Notes under the pieces: model-generated
Told to the model about the DNA's origin: nothing
Database searches by the model: none
The model's input: only the letters and a program-made list of their open reading frames with translations
Shown: in pieces, positions 16,254-24,398 of the stretch
Position numbering within the stretch: position 1 is the stretch's first letter
Layout: each line of letters opens with the position of its first letter
Made by a program: the position numbers and the translations under genes
Assembly: GCA_016760525.1 (NCBI GenBank)
Contig: JAESUW010000045.1
Coordinates: 1 to 35,718, forward strand
From: Labilibaculum sp.
GTDB taxonomy: Bacteria > Bacteroidota > Bacteroidia > Bacteroidales > Marinifilaceae
Reading direction: 5' to 3'
DNA length: 35,718 nucleotides

Positions 16254-17798
16254 TTAAAATGGTGGAATACCGTGTTTCTTCGCAGGTCTGCTATCTACTT
16301 TGTTACTAGAAACCTCAATTGAGTGTAACAACATGCTACGTGTCTCTTGAGGTTCAATAACAGTATCGATATAACCTTTAGCTGCCGCAACATAAGGATT
16401 AGCAAATTTCTCTCTATACTCGGCCACCTTTTCTTTCCTCATAGCCTCGGGATCTTCTGCTGCCAAAATCTCCTTTTTAAAGATAATGTTAGCCGCTCCA
16501 TCAGGTCCCATTACTGCAATTTCTGCATTTGGCCAAGCGAACATGAAATCAGCTTTCATGTGGCGAGAGTTCATTGCAATGTACCCTCCACCGTATGCTT
16601 TACGGACAATAACAGTGATTTTAGGAACTGTTGCCTCACTATATGCATAAAGAATTTTAGCTCCATGACGAATAACACCCATATGCTCCTGCTCAACACC
16701 TGGCAAATAACCCGGCATATCCTCAAAAGTAACAAGTGGAATATTAAAAGCATTACAGTAACGAATAAAACGCGCAGCTTTATCTGATGAATCACAATCC
16801 AACACACCTGCCAAAACTAATGGCTGATTAGCTACAAAACCAACAGTTTCACCATTCATTCTACCGAAACCAATTACAATGTTTCGAGCAAAATTCTCCA
16901 TACTTTCAAAGAAATCAGAATCATCAACAACAGATTTGATTACGTGACGAATATCGTATGGTTGAGTTGGATCAGAAGGAACAATTTCTTCAATTTTGTA
17001 TTCTGGTTTTGGTGGCTTAGGAGGAAATGCCTTCGCTTTTTTAGTATTGTTCCATGGTATGAAGGTGAGCAGCTTCTTAATTTGTTCGAAGCATTCGTAT
17101 TCGCTTAAAGCGTAGAAATGAGCATTACCTGTGATTTCGCTATGAACTTTAGCTCCACCCAGTTCTTCCATACTTATTTCTTCACCCAAAACAGTTTTTA
17201 TTACCTCAGGACCGGTAATGAACATTTTAGAAATGTTCTCAACCACAAACACAAAATCAGTAAGCGCAGGAGAATAAACAGCTCCACCAGCACAAGGACC
17301 AAGAATAATTGACAATTGAGGAATTACACCTGATGCTAACGTGTTTCTGAAAAAGATTTCTCCATATCCTGCCAGTGAATTAACACCTTCCTGAATACGG
17401 GCTCCTCCCGAATCATTAATACCAATCAACGGCACACGCATCTTCAATGCGTGATCCATGATTTTAGTAATTTTACGCGCATGCATAAGACCAAGAGAAC
17501 CCCCGGCAACAGTAAAATCCTGTGCAAAAATACACACGGGCTCACCATAAATAGTTCCAGTTCCAATGATAACTCCATCACCATGAAGTTGTTTCTTTTC
17601 CATACCAAAGTCGCGAGCCTCGTGCTCAACAAACATATCGTATTCATGAAAAGAATCTTCATCCAAAATAGACGTTACTCTTTCTCTGGCAGTCAATTTC
17701 CCCATCGCAACTTGCTTCTGAATGGCTTTTTCACCGCCACCCTGCAGCACTTTTTCTTTTCTCTTTCTAAGATCAAGAATGTTTCGTTTCAATGACAT
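16254..17798 (-). CDS. mmdA: Acyl-CoA carboxylase carboxyltransferase (propionyl-CoA carboxylase beta / MmdA-like)
   Basis: A 514-residue protein with the two crotonase-fold halves of biotin-dependent carboxyltransferases. Visible: GTGTIYGEPVCIFAQDFTV, GINDSGGARIQEGVNSLAG, GPCAGGAVYSPALTDFVFV, FEDMPGYLPGVEQEH and KAYGGGYIAMNSRHMKADF. It transfers carboxylate between biotin and propionyl-/methylmalonyl-CoA. In Bacteroidetes the same family serves either propionyl-CoA carboxylase or the sodium-pumping methylmalonyl-CoA decarboxylase. No membrane decarboxylase subunit, epimerase or biotin carboxylase is next to it here, so which complex it joins is open; the symbol is by family similarity only. 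A perfect 24-bp palindrome lies 46 bp upstream. Confidence 0.9.
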   Translation of the reverse strand: MSLKRNILDLRKRKEKVLQGGGEKAIQKQVAMGKLTARERVTSILDEDSFHEYDMFVEHEARDFGMEKKQLHGDGVIIGTGTIYGEPVCIFAQDFTVAGGSLGLMHARKITKIMDHALKMRVPLIGINDSGGARIQEGVNSLAGYGEIFFRNTLASGVIPQLSIILGPCAGGAVYSPALTDFVFVVENISKMFITGPEVIKTVLGEEISMEELGGAKVHSEITGNAHFYALSEYECFEQIKKLLTFIPWNNTKKAKAFPPKPPKPEYKIEEIVPSDPTQPYDIRHVIKSVVDDSDFFESMENFARNIVIGFGRMNGETVGFVANQPLVLAGVLDCDSSDKAARFIRYCNAFNIPLVTFEDMPGYLPGVEQEHMGVIRHGAKILYAYSEATVPKITVIVRKAYGGGYIAMNSRHMKADFMFAWPNAEIAVMGPDGAANIIFKKEILAAEDPEAMRKEKVAEYREKFANPYVAAAKGYIDTVIEPQETRSMLLHSIEVSSNKVDSRPAKKHGIPPF

Positions 17799-17843
17799 AA
17801 TTTGTACATTTAGTTAAAAAATATATACTTTCATATATATATT

Positions 17844-17867
17844 GAATTTCATGAGCTCATGAAATTC
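17844..17867. promoter_or_regulatory. Perfect 24-bp palindrome, candidate operator
   Basis: Half-site GAATTTCATGAG is followed directly by its exact reverse complement with no spacer, 46-69 bp ahead of the carboxyltransferase ATG. There is no T-run on either side, so it does not look like a terminator for the upstream permease gene. A dimeric repressor or activator site is the simplest reading. Confidence 0.6.
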
Positions 17868-17997
17868 CAAGATACAACATTACTAATTTTTAGGGTAGAA
17901 AAAAATTCTATTCAATATCACCCCACAATTAGCCACATATAAAATAAGCTCTTCAGTCTGATAATCAAACCTTTCGCAAAAAACTATTTGTAATTTT

Positions 17998-19074
17998 CTA
18001 TTTTGGTGCAATTCTATACAAATACACCGCTATAAATGAAAAAACAATATTAGGCAACCAAACAGCAAGCAAAGGATCCATCCCCCCATTAGTAGCAAAA
18101 ACAATAGATATCTGCATAAAAAGTATAAATGAAAAACTTAACAGTAAGCCAATACCAATATGCAAACCCATTCCTCCACGAATTTTACGGGATGCCAGAG
18201 ACACGCCAATAAGTGTAAGAATAAACGTTGAGAATGGATTTGCCATTCTTTTATATTTTTCAATTCTATAGGCTTCAATATTACTATCACCCCGCATCGA
18301 TTGCTGTTCGATATATGCATTTAGCTGAGGTAAATTCATTGCTTCAACAATATTTTTCTTTGAACCAAACTCTTCTGGTCCAAAGTTAAAAGTCGTGTCC
18401 TTTGTCCTTCCTGTCTCAAACGATTCCTTATCACCATCTATTGTGCGAATAAAGAAATCATTAATTGTCCATTTTTTCTTCTCTTTACTCCATCGAATCG
18501 ATCGGGAAGTTAATTTAGACACCAATTCCTTACCCTCAAACTTCTCCAACGTAAATTTGTATCCTGTATTACTTGACACCTCGTAGTTAATCATGTAGAT
18601 AAAGACACCTGGTTCAATCTGCCTATGAATATTTCGTTCCTTATTTCGAAATTGTTTACTAATGTAGGTTGCCATAAAATCAAGTCTTTTTTGATTCGCA
18701 GGAGGAATTATATAGTTGCTTAGAAAAAATGAAAAAACTCCAATTATGAGTGCTGAAACAAAGTAAGGATACATTATCCTGCGAAAGCTAACTCCACTAC
18801 TTAATATGGCAATTATTTCAGTATCATAAGCCATTTTCGAGGTAAAGAAAATTACCGCAATAAAGGTAAATAATGCACTAAAAAGATTGGCAAAGTATGG
18901 GATGAAGTTTAGGTAATAATCAAAAACAATTGCCTTTAACGGAGCTTCTTTATCTATGTATTCATCGATATGTTCCGAAAAATCGAAAACAACTGAGATA
19001 CTTATTATTAAGACAATAGCGAAAAAGAAAGTTCCTAAAAACTTTCGGATAATGTATAAATCTAATTTCTTCAA
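17998..19074 (-). CDS. LptF/LptG-family permease (YjgP/YjgQ)
   Basis: A 358-residue inner-membrane protein: an N-terminal LDLYIIRKFLGTFFFAIVLI segment and further TM helices at about 50-75 and 97-120, a large periplasmic jelly-roll region (about 125-265), then three TM helices from about 277 to the end. This is the plan of LptF/LptG, the membrane parts of the ABC transporter that extracts lipopolysaccharide and hands it to the Lpt bridge. Whether it is LptF or LptG cannot be decided from this sequence. It lies 119 bp downstream of tgt in the same direction, a pairing I recall from other Bacteroidetes. Confidence 0.88.
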   Translation of the reverse strand: MKKLDLYIIRKFLGTFFFAIVLIISISVVFDFSEHIDEYIDKEAPLKAIVFDYYLNFIPYFANLFSALFTFIAVIFFTSKMAYDTEIIAILSSGVSFRRIMYPYFVSALIIGVFSFFLSNYIIPPANQKRLDFMATYISKQFRNKERNIHRQIEPGVFIYMINYEVSSNTGYKFTLEKFEGKELVSKLTSRSIRWSKEKKKWTINDFFIRTIDGDKESFETGRTKDTTFNFGPEEFGSKKNIVEAMNLPQLNAYIEQQSMRGDSNIEAYRIEKYKRMANPFSTFILTLIGVSLASRKIRGGMGLHIGIGLLLSFSFILFMQISIVFATNGGMDPLLAVWLPNIVFSFIAVYLYRIAPK

Positions 19075-19098
19075 AACCTGAATTTTAAATTCCTTATT

Positions 19099-19130
19099 TC
19101 CCGAAAATTGCAGGATAACAAATTTCGGGA
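19099..19130. repeat. REP-like hairpin between tgt and permease gene
   Basis: An inverted repeat with 12-bp arms and one mismatch (TCCCGAAAATTG at 19099-19110 with CAAATTTCGGGA at 19119-19130). No T-run follows. The CCGAAA/TTTCGG core is also found in the palindrome at 30852, so it may belong to a dispersed family. Confidence 0.5.
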
Positions 19131-19193
19131 TAAAAGTATAACTTATTCTTCAATTATCAATTAAGCTAGCTGTATTGTAAGATTTTTTAACAG

Positions 19194-20324
19194 TTATAAG
19201 CGAGCAGCTAATTTCTTAACCATGATTTCTTTCCATGATGAGAAGGTTCCCGCATTAATATGCTCTCTTGCTTCGCGCACCAACCACAGATAAAATGCCA
19301 AATTGTGAATACTACAAATCTGAGAACCCAATAACTCGCCCGAATGAATTAAATGACGAACGTAGGCTTTTGAATAGGCCTGATCGACATATGAAGTTCC
19401 GTTAGGATCAATTGGTGAAAAATCATCATGCCATTTCTTATTCTTGATATTGATAATTCCCTCACTTGTGAAAAGCATGCCATTCCGACCATTTCTGGTA
19501 GGCATTACACAGTCGAACATATCAATACCTCTCGAAATAGCTTCCAATATATTAACAGGAGTTCCAACTCCCATCAAATATCTCGGTTTATCTTCAGGCA
19601 AAACCTGATTTACAACCTCAATCATTGAATACATATCTTCCACGGGTTCACCAACCGCTAAACCACCAATTGCATATCCATCCCGATTCAAAGATGCCGC
19701 ATGTTCTGCTGCCTTAATCCGCAAATCGTTGTAAACACAACCCTGTATAATAGGAAATAATGTTTGTGAATAACCATATTTTGGTTCTGTCTCATCAAAT
19801 CGTTTCACACAACGCTCCAACCATCTTTGAGTAAGTTCCAGTGAATTTTTAGCATACTCGTATGTAGATGTTCCCGGAGGACATTCATCAAATGCCATAA
19901 TAATATCAGCTCCAATTATTCTTTGGGTATCCATTACATTTTCCGGTGTAAAGAAATGCTTCGACCCATCAATATGCGAACGAAACATTGCACCTTCCTC
20001 TGACAGCTTCCTGTTATCGGCAAGTGAAAACACCTGAAATCCACCACTATCGGTTAAAATAGGACGTTCCCAACCATTAAACTTATGCAAGCCTCCTGCT
20101 TTTTCCAACACATCCAAACCAGGGCGCAAATACAAGTGATATGTATTCCCCAAAATTATTTCTGCATTGATATCATCTCTTAATTCTCTTTGATGTACAC
20201 CTTTTACAGAGCCAAGTGTCCCTACCGGCATAAAGATGGGAGTTTTAATTTTCCCATGATCAGTAGTTAACTCTCCCGTCCTCGCTGAAGACTTAGGATC
20301 TGTATTCTGTAATTTAAAATCCAT
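19194..20324 (-). CDS. tgt: Queuine tRNA-ribosyltransferase (tRNA-guanine transglycosylase)
   Basis: A 376-residue TIM-barrel enzyme that exchanges guanine-34 of GUN-anticodon tRNAs for preQ1 on the way to queuosine. Visible: LGNTYHLYLRPG, the active-site Asp in LTDSGGFQVFSL, AIGGLAVGE, and the nucleophile Asp in MFDCVMPTRNGRNG. The usual zinc-binding CxCxxC is absent: the aligned stretch at residues 309-314 reads GTSYVD, although the partner His (H340, in SIHNL) remains. Length is normal for bacterial Tgt. I recall the same loss in other Bacteroidetes Tgt proteins, so the gene is probably functional. Divergent from the glycosyltransferase gene. Confidence 0.95.
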   Translation of the reverse strand: MDFKLQNTDPKSSARTGELTTDHGKIKTPIFMPVGTLGSVKGVHQRELRDDINAEIILGNTYHLYLRPGLDVLEKAGGLHKFNGWERPILTDSGGFQVFSLADNRKLSEEGAMFRSHIDGSKHFFTPENVMDTQRIIGADIIMAFDECPPGTSTYEYAKNSLELTQRWLERCVKRFDETEPKYGYSQTLFPIIQGCVYNDLRIKAAEHAASLNRDGYAIGGLAVGEPVEDMYSMIEVVNQVLPEDKPRYLMGVGTPVNILEAISRGIDMFDCVMPTRNGRNGMLFTSEGIINIKNKKWHDDFSPIDPNGTSYVDQAYSKAYVRHLIHSGELLGSQICSIHNLAFYLWLVREAREHINAGTFSSWKEIMVKKLAARL

Positions 20325-20385
20325 ACGAACTGTTTTTATTTATTTACAAATGGGTTTCTCTCCCAATCTGTAAAAAATCAGGCAG

Positions 20386-20436
20386 CAAAGGTACTAATTA
20401 ATCTTATTCGTAAATCATCCGTTAAATTCAAAGGTA
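20386..20436 (-). promoter_or_regulatory. Tandem -7 elements, tgt promoter
   Basis: Read leftward, TACCTTTG occurs twice, at 20436-20429 and 20393-20386. Both match TAnnTTTG exactly. The nearer one would start transcription about 55 bp before the tgt ATG. -33 elements are not clear. Confidence 0.45.
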
Positions 20437-20539
20437 AACGACTGATATATATGCCCAAAACATCAAATATATGAATCAATTGTTTTTTCGAATATCAATC
20501 ATTCTGCAAAACAAAGTTTTTTAATCGGTAAGATTCACT

Positions 20540-20547
20540 TATTTTTG
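20540..20547 (+). promoter_or_regulatory. -7 element ahead of the glycosyltransferase
   Basis: TATTTTTG, a perfect TAnnTTTG, 22 bp before the TTG start at 20570. It supports translation beginning at 20570 rather than at the internal TTG 20622. Confidence 0.4.
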
Positions 20548-20569
20548 AAAAACATAAACGAGACTAAAT

Positions 20570-21704
20570 TTGGAAACAATAATTACTCTACCTACCTCTA
20601 ATAGTCAATGGGCTATCCTCATTGTTCTTTTTATCACTTTTTGTATACAAATTACATATTACCTGCGCTATATTCTATTTTTCAAAAAAGAGAAAAACAC
20701 CAAGCACCTTACAAAAAAAAGAACCTGTTTCAATAGTTATCTGCGTAAAAAACGAAGGGTATTATTTACAAGAAAACCTTTCGGGATTTTTAGAACAAGA
20801 ATATTCCGCGTTTGAATTAGTTGTAGTTAATGATGGAAGTGAAGACGACACAGAAACGATAATTGCACAGCATCAATTAAAGTACCCTCATCTTCGCACA
20901 ACAAAAATACCGTTGGATGACAAATTTCATCATAACAAAAAACTAGCCCTCACTATAGGAATAAAAGCTGCCAAAAATGAAAAAATAATCTTTACAAATA
21001 TTCAATGCAAACCGTCAAGTAATAAATGGTTGCAGGAATTTGTAAACTCATGGGACAAAGGGGTACAAATAGGATACGTTAACTTTGAAAACAAAAAAGG
21101 ATTTCTGTATAATTTTCTCAAATTTGATTTGCTTACACAAAACATTAAAAACGGCAGCTTTGCATCTTCCGGTAACGCTCATTCCGGTAATGGTGATAAT
21201 CTGGGATACAAGAAATCAGAATTCTTTGCAAATAAGGGTTTCATAAAACATTCGCATTTTGAAGCAGGATATGATCACCTAATGATTTTACAACTTAGCA
21301 AGCTTACTCAAGCATCGGTGTGTATCCAACCTGATGCAAAAATCAACCTTCCTTCTGAGAAGGCATTTCAACAATGGGTCCACATCAATCGACAATATTA
21401 TAAATGCCGAAAATATCTTCCTTTAAAAATTCGTTTTCTTATTGATTTAGAACCATTAAGTAAAATGTTTTTTTACGCACTTATTGTTTACGCATTATTC
21501 TTCACACACCTACACTTTATCATAGCAATTATTTATTTAACAAGAATAATTTTGCTTGGAAGCTTCTTTAAAATAAGCACTAGTCATTTGAAGGAAAAAA
21601 AATTATTTTTATATTCGTATATATATGACATTTTTGTGCTATTTTCAAAAATATATTTTTTGTGCACTAATTTCATTTTCAGTAAAAACAACCAATGGAA
21701 ATAA
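20570..21704 (+). CDS. Membrane-anchored family 2 glycosyltransferase, apparently frameshifted at an A8 run
   Basis: The GT2 catalytic domain is in the frame ending at 21704 (PVSIVICVKNEGYYLQENL, ELVVVNDGSEDDT, then HSGNGDNLGYKKSEFF), followed by C-terminal membrane helices. The natural N-terminus lies in another frame: TTG at 20570 gives METIITLP..., one TM helix (about 14-32) and LFFKKEK, as in related Bacteroidetes enzymes. The two frames meet at eight A's (20713-20720); with seven A's the protein would read ...LTKKEPVSIV... without a break, about 377 residues. As given, only a shorter product from TTG 20622 could be made directly. Possibilities are a sequencing error, phase variation or transcriptional slippage. 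The 3' end overlaps the sigma-factor start by 10 bp. The sugar substrate is unknown. Confidence 0.75.
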
Positions 21705-22309
21705 ATCCTAATCTCTCAGAAAAAGCTCAATACGATTACAGGCTTGTTTTATCTGCCATTAGTGGTACACAGAAAGCATACGAAGAACTTTTTAAAAGAT
21801 ACAAAGACGCTATCTTCTTCATGTTATTAAAAATGGTAAATAACAAAAACGATGCTGAGGATTTAACTTTTGAAGCATTTGGGAAAGCATTCAGGAATAT
21901 CAAACAGTATTCTCCCAAATATGCATTTAGTACATGGTTGTTTAAAATTGCTTCTAATAACTGCATCGATTTTCTAAGAAAAAAGAAAGGCAACACCATT
22001 TCAATTGATGGAAAAGACGACTCTGAAAACGAAAGAAGTATTTCTCTGGAATCCAACACACTTAATCCTGAGCAAGAATTTATTAAAGATCAAAAAGCAA
22101 AGATAATGCGCAACGAGGTAGGTCGTTTGAAAGAACGCTACCGAAGACTAATAGAACTTCGCTATTTTGAAGAATTTTCCTACGATGAAATTGCAAAAGA
22201 ATTAAATCTGCCTATTGGAACTGTAAAAGCGCAATTATTTAGAGCTAGAGAATTACTTTTCAACACTCTTAAAGATTCTGAAATGAAGATTGATAAGAAA
22301 AGGAACTAA
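21695..22309 (+). CDS. Sigma-70 family (ECF-type) RNA polymerase sigma factor
   Basis: A 204-residue two-domain sigma factor: region 2 about 25-97 (AYEELFKRYKDAIFFMLLK, DAEDLTFEAFGKAF, FSTWLFKIASNNCIDFLRKK), an acidic linker (about 100-130), and region 4 about 137-190 with the helix-turn-helix FSYDEIAKELNLPIGTVKAQ. It directs RNA polymerase to specific promoters; the regulon is unknown. No adjacent anti-sigma gene is present. The ATG lies inside the last codons of the glycosyltransferase gene, so translation is probably coupled. Confidence 0.9.
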   Translation: MEINPNLSEKAQYDYRLVLSAISGTQKAYEELFKRYKDAIFFMLLKMVNNKNDAEDLTFEAFGKAFRNIKQYSPKYAFSTWLFKIASNNCIDFLRKKKGNTISIDGKDDSENERSISLESNTLNPEQEFIKDQKAKIMRNEVGRLKERYRRLIELRYFEEFSYDEIAKELNLPIGTVKAQLFRARELLFNTLKDSEMKIDKKRN

Positions 22310-22356
22310 GATCTTTTCCCGTACTGCTTTTTTATCCTCATCTTCAAAAATTAGCC

Positions 22357-22364
22357 TATCTTTG
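22357..22364 (+). promoter_or_regulatory. -7 element, rsmG promoter
   Basis: TATCTTTG is a perfect TAnnTTTG element, 23 bp before the rsmG ATG, giving a predicted leader of about 17 nt. A second match (TATATTTG) ends only about two bases before the ATG and is too close to use. Confidence 0.45.
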
Positions 22365-22387
22365 CCAAGTTTAAATTTATATTTGGC

Positions 22388-23008
22388 ATGGAAATCATAA
22401 AAAAATACTTTCCCAATTTAACTGAAGAACAAAATCAAAAATTCTCCAGACTAAAGGAATTATACGCTTTTTGGAATGAGCAAATTAATGTTATCTCCAG
22501 AAAAGATATGGATTCTTTATATGAACATCACGTTTTACACTCCTTAGCAATAGCAAAAGTAATTCAATTTACTCCTGGCACAAAGATAATGGATGTTGGA
22601 ACCGGAGGTGGATTTCCTGGAATTCCGCTGGCAATTCTATTTCCGGAATGCAATTTTTATTTGATTGACTCAATTGGAAAAAAGATAAAAGTTGTAACAG
22701 AAGTTGCCAAAGCCTTGGAATTAGGAAATATAAAAGCAGAACACATTAGAGTTCAGCAAATTACTAATAGATTTGATTTTATTGTGAGTAGAGCTGTGAC
22801 TGCATTCCCTAAATTTGTGAACATGGTTAAAAAAAATAGTAAGGCAAAAGATCAAAATAGTTTACCCAATGGAATCATTTATTTAAAGGGTGGTGATTTT
22901 GAAGATGAAATCTCTGAATATGGAAGTAGAATCAGCCTTTACGAGTGTTCAGATTATTTCAAAGAAGAGTTTTTTGAGACCAAAAAAGTGGTGCACCTTG
23001 ATCTTTAG
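22388..23008 (+). CDS. rsmG: 16S rRNA (guanine527-N7)-methyltransferase
   Basis: A 206-residue Rossmann-fold methyltransferase. The SAM-binding motif is KIMDVGTGGGFPGIPLAILF (about 65-84), with the FYLIDSIGKKIKVV segment after it and FDFIVSRAVTAFPKF (about 129-143) for the catalytic region. The N-terminal helical part (about 1-60) contains LYAFWNEQINVISRKD, typical of GidB/RsmG. It methylates G527 in the 530 loop of 16S rRNA. The length is normal. It precedes rpmH in the same direction, but rpmH has its own promoter. Confidence 0.95.
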   Translation: MEIIKKYFPNLTEEQNQKFSRLKELYAFWNEQINVISRKDMDSLYEHHVLHSLAIAKVIQFTPGTKIMDVGTGGGFPGIPLAILFPECNFYLIDSIGKKIKVVTEVAKALELGNIKAEHIRVQQITNRFDFIVSRAVTAFPKFVNMVKKNSKAKDQNSLPNGIIYLKGGDFEDEISEYGSRISLYECSDYFKEEFFETKKVVHLDL

Positions 23009-23029
23009 TAAAAAAAAAGCGCTGATCTT

Positions 23030-23059
23030 TTTGTTAGATTAAAAAAAACCCTATTTTTG
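23030..23059 (+). promoter_or_regulatory. rpmH promoter with both -33 and -7 elements
   Basis: TTTG at 23030-23033 and TATTTTTG at 23052-23059, separated by 18 bp. This is the best match in the window to the Bacteroidetes TTTG / TAnnTTTG consensus and fits a highly expressed ribosomal protein gene. The predicted leader is about 45 nt. Confidence 0.7.
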
Positions 23060-23110
23060 CAATCCGAAATCAACGCATATAATAACTTTATTCGATAAAA
23101 AATTTTCGCG

Positions 23111-23269
23111 ATGAAAAGAACATTTCAACCTTCAAATAGAAAGAGAAGAAACAAGCACGGATTCAGAGAGAGAATGTCTTCAGCAAACGGAAGAGCAGTA
23201 TTATCTCGCAGAAGAGCTAAAGGCAGAAAAAAACTATCTGTTTCTAGTGAGCGCAAACACAAGGCTTAA
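23111..23269 (+). CDS. rpmH: 50S ribosomal protein L34
   Basis: A 52-codon gene found by direct translation: ATG at 23111, TAA at 23267-23269. The protein begins [20 protein letters not shown] and ends SERKHKA, with [20 protein letters not shown] in the middle, a textbook L34. It is very basic, binds 23S rRNA, and is slightly longer than the usual 44-47 residues, having an extra basic C-terminal tail as is common in Bacteroidetes. It has its own promoter and a terminator, so it is monocistronic. The classic rpmH-rnpA-dnaA neighbourhood is absent here. Confidence 0.97.
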   Translation: MKRTFQPSNRKRRNKHGFRERMSSANGRAVLSRRRAKGRKKLSVSSERKHKA

Positions 23270-23294
23270 TTTCAATTAAGTTGACGATATACAG

Positions 23295-23326
23295 AAAGTA
23301 AAGAATTCTATATTCTTTACTTTTTT
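23295..23326 (+). terminator. Intrinsic terminator after rpmH
   Basis: A 12-bp perfect stem (23295-23306 with 23312-23323), a 5-nt loop and a T-run overlapping the stem end, 25 bp beyond the rpmH stop. Confidence 0.85.
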
Positions 23327-23368
23327 GTATTTTATAGAATATAACATTATTCTATTATTGATGAAGAT

Positions 23369-23393
23369 AGAGTTCCGAGGGAGCTCTTTTTTT
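23369..23393 (+). terminator. Second intrinsic terminator downstream of rpmH
   Basis: Stem AGAGTTCC (23369-23376) with GGAGCTCT (23380-23387), including one G-T pair, a 3-nt loop and seven T's. It backs up the first terminator and insulates the PASTA operon. Confidence 0.65.
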
Positions 23394-23465
23394 ATGGATT
23401 AACCCCAAATCAAGTATTTAATTCTGGTTTACTTCATTTTTTTCTTTAATCTAAAAAATCTCTGC

Positions 23466-23473
23466 TATTTTTG
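23466..23473 (+). promoter_or_regulatory. -7 element, PASTA-rluD-ddl operon promoter
   Basis: TATTTTTG, a perfect TAnnTTTG, about 83 bp before the PASTA gene ATG and just after the two terminators. No clear -33 element. Confidence 0.45.
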
Positions 23474-23555
23474 CAGAAGACAGATGAAAGTTTAATAAAA
23501 AAATATTTTCTTTTGCAATTAGTTGTTTATAAAGAATACTAAAGCCCACTATTAG

Positions 23556-24383
23556 ATGAAATCAGCAAATTTCTTCAAGAGCAAACTGTTTTTAATACAA
23601 ATTGGAATTGCTCTACTAGTTACAATCATTTTAATTTGGATCACTCTTATTAGTTTAAGGTGGTACACTCATCATGGAGAAGAGCTGGAAGTTCCTGACT
23701 TATATGGAATGAGTCTTGAAGAGGCTGAGAACAAACTTGAATCGGAGCAATTAAAATTCTCTATTTACGACTCTATCTTTAATCCAAATTTTGCCCCCGG
23801 CTCTGTTCTTGACCAAAGACCTTTAGCTGGATCAATTGTAAAAAGAAAGAGAAATTTATTCTTGACAATTAATGCCAATCAGCCTGAACAAATTCGCTTT
23901 CCTAATCTGGTCGATAATTCATTCCGACAAGCGTATGAATTACTAATTACCAATGGATTTAAAATTGGAAAATTAGAATATAGAGAGAATCAATTTTTCA
24001 ATTTGGTTTTATATCCAAAATACAATGGCGACACAATTCATGCTGAAAGTTTGATTAATAAAGGTTCGAGTATAGATTTAGTACTGGGGAAAGGTGACAA
24101 CAATGGAATAATTGCACCAAACTTATTAGGAATAATAAACTCACAAGCTGAGGAGAAAATTATTCTATCCAACATGAATTTGGGAAGAATAAAATTTGAT
24201 GCATCCATAAGCAATCATTCTGATTCTATTCAAGCTAAGGTCTGGAAGCAATCTCCATCCTTTACTAACAATCAAAAGATGCGTCCAGGATCCAAAATTG
24301 ATATCTGGCTAACAAGAGATTCGTTAAAGCTTCAACGTGCTGATTCTTTGTTACAAAAACGTTTAAGCACATTGCTTTACTAA
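23556..24383 (+). CDS. Membrane-anchored PASTA domain protein
   Basis: A 275-residue protein: a short cytoplasmic N-terminus, one TM helix (about 12-35), then three PASTA domains (about 45-110, VPDLYGMSLEEAENKLESE; about 113-180, FPNLVDNSFRQAYELLITNG; about 185-255, APNLLGIINSQAEEKII). There is no kinase or transpeptidase part. PASTA domains elsewhere bind peptidoglycan fragments or beta-lactams. The gene is followed after 15 bp by rluD and then ddl, so a link to wall synthesis or envelope sensing is likely, but this is inference from context. Confidence 0.9.
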   Translation: MKSANFFKSKLFLIQIGIALLVTIILIWITLISLRWYTHHGEELEVPDLYGMSLEEAENKLESEQLKFSIYDSIFNPNFAPGSVLDQRPLAGSIVKRKRNLFLTINANQPEQIRFPNLVDNSFRQAYELLITNGFKIGKLEYRENQFFNLVLYPKYNGDTIHAESLINKGSSIDLVLGKGDNNGIIAPNLLGIINSQAEEKIILSNMNLGRIKFDASISNHSDSIQAKVWKQSPSFTNNQKMRPGSKIDIWLTRDSLKLQRADSLLQKRLSTLLY

Positions 24384-24398
24384 AACAATTCAAAAAAA

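Noticed and set aside
16254-17798. Calling the pair a methylmalonyl-CoA decarboxylase sodium pump
   Set aside because: No membrane beta subunit, OadG-like subunit or epimerase gene is adjacent; left as carboxyltransferase plus carrier.
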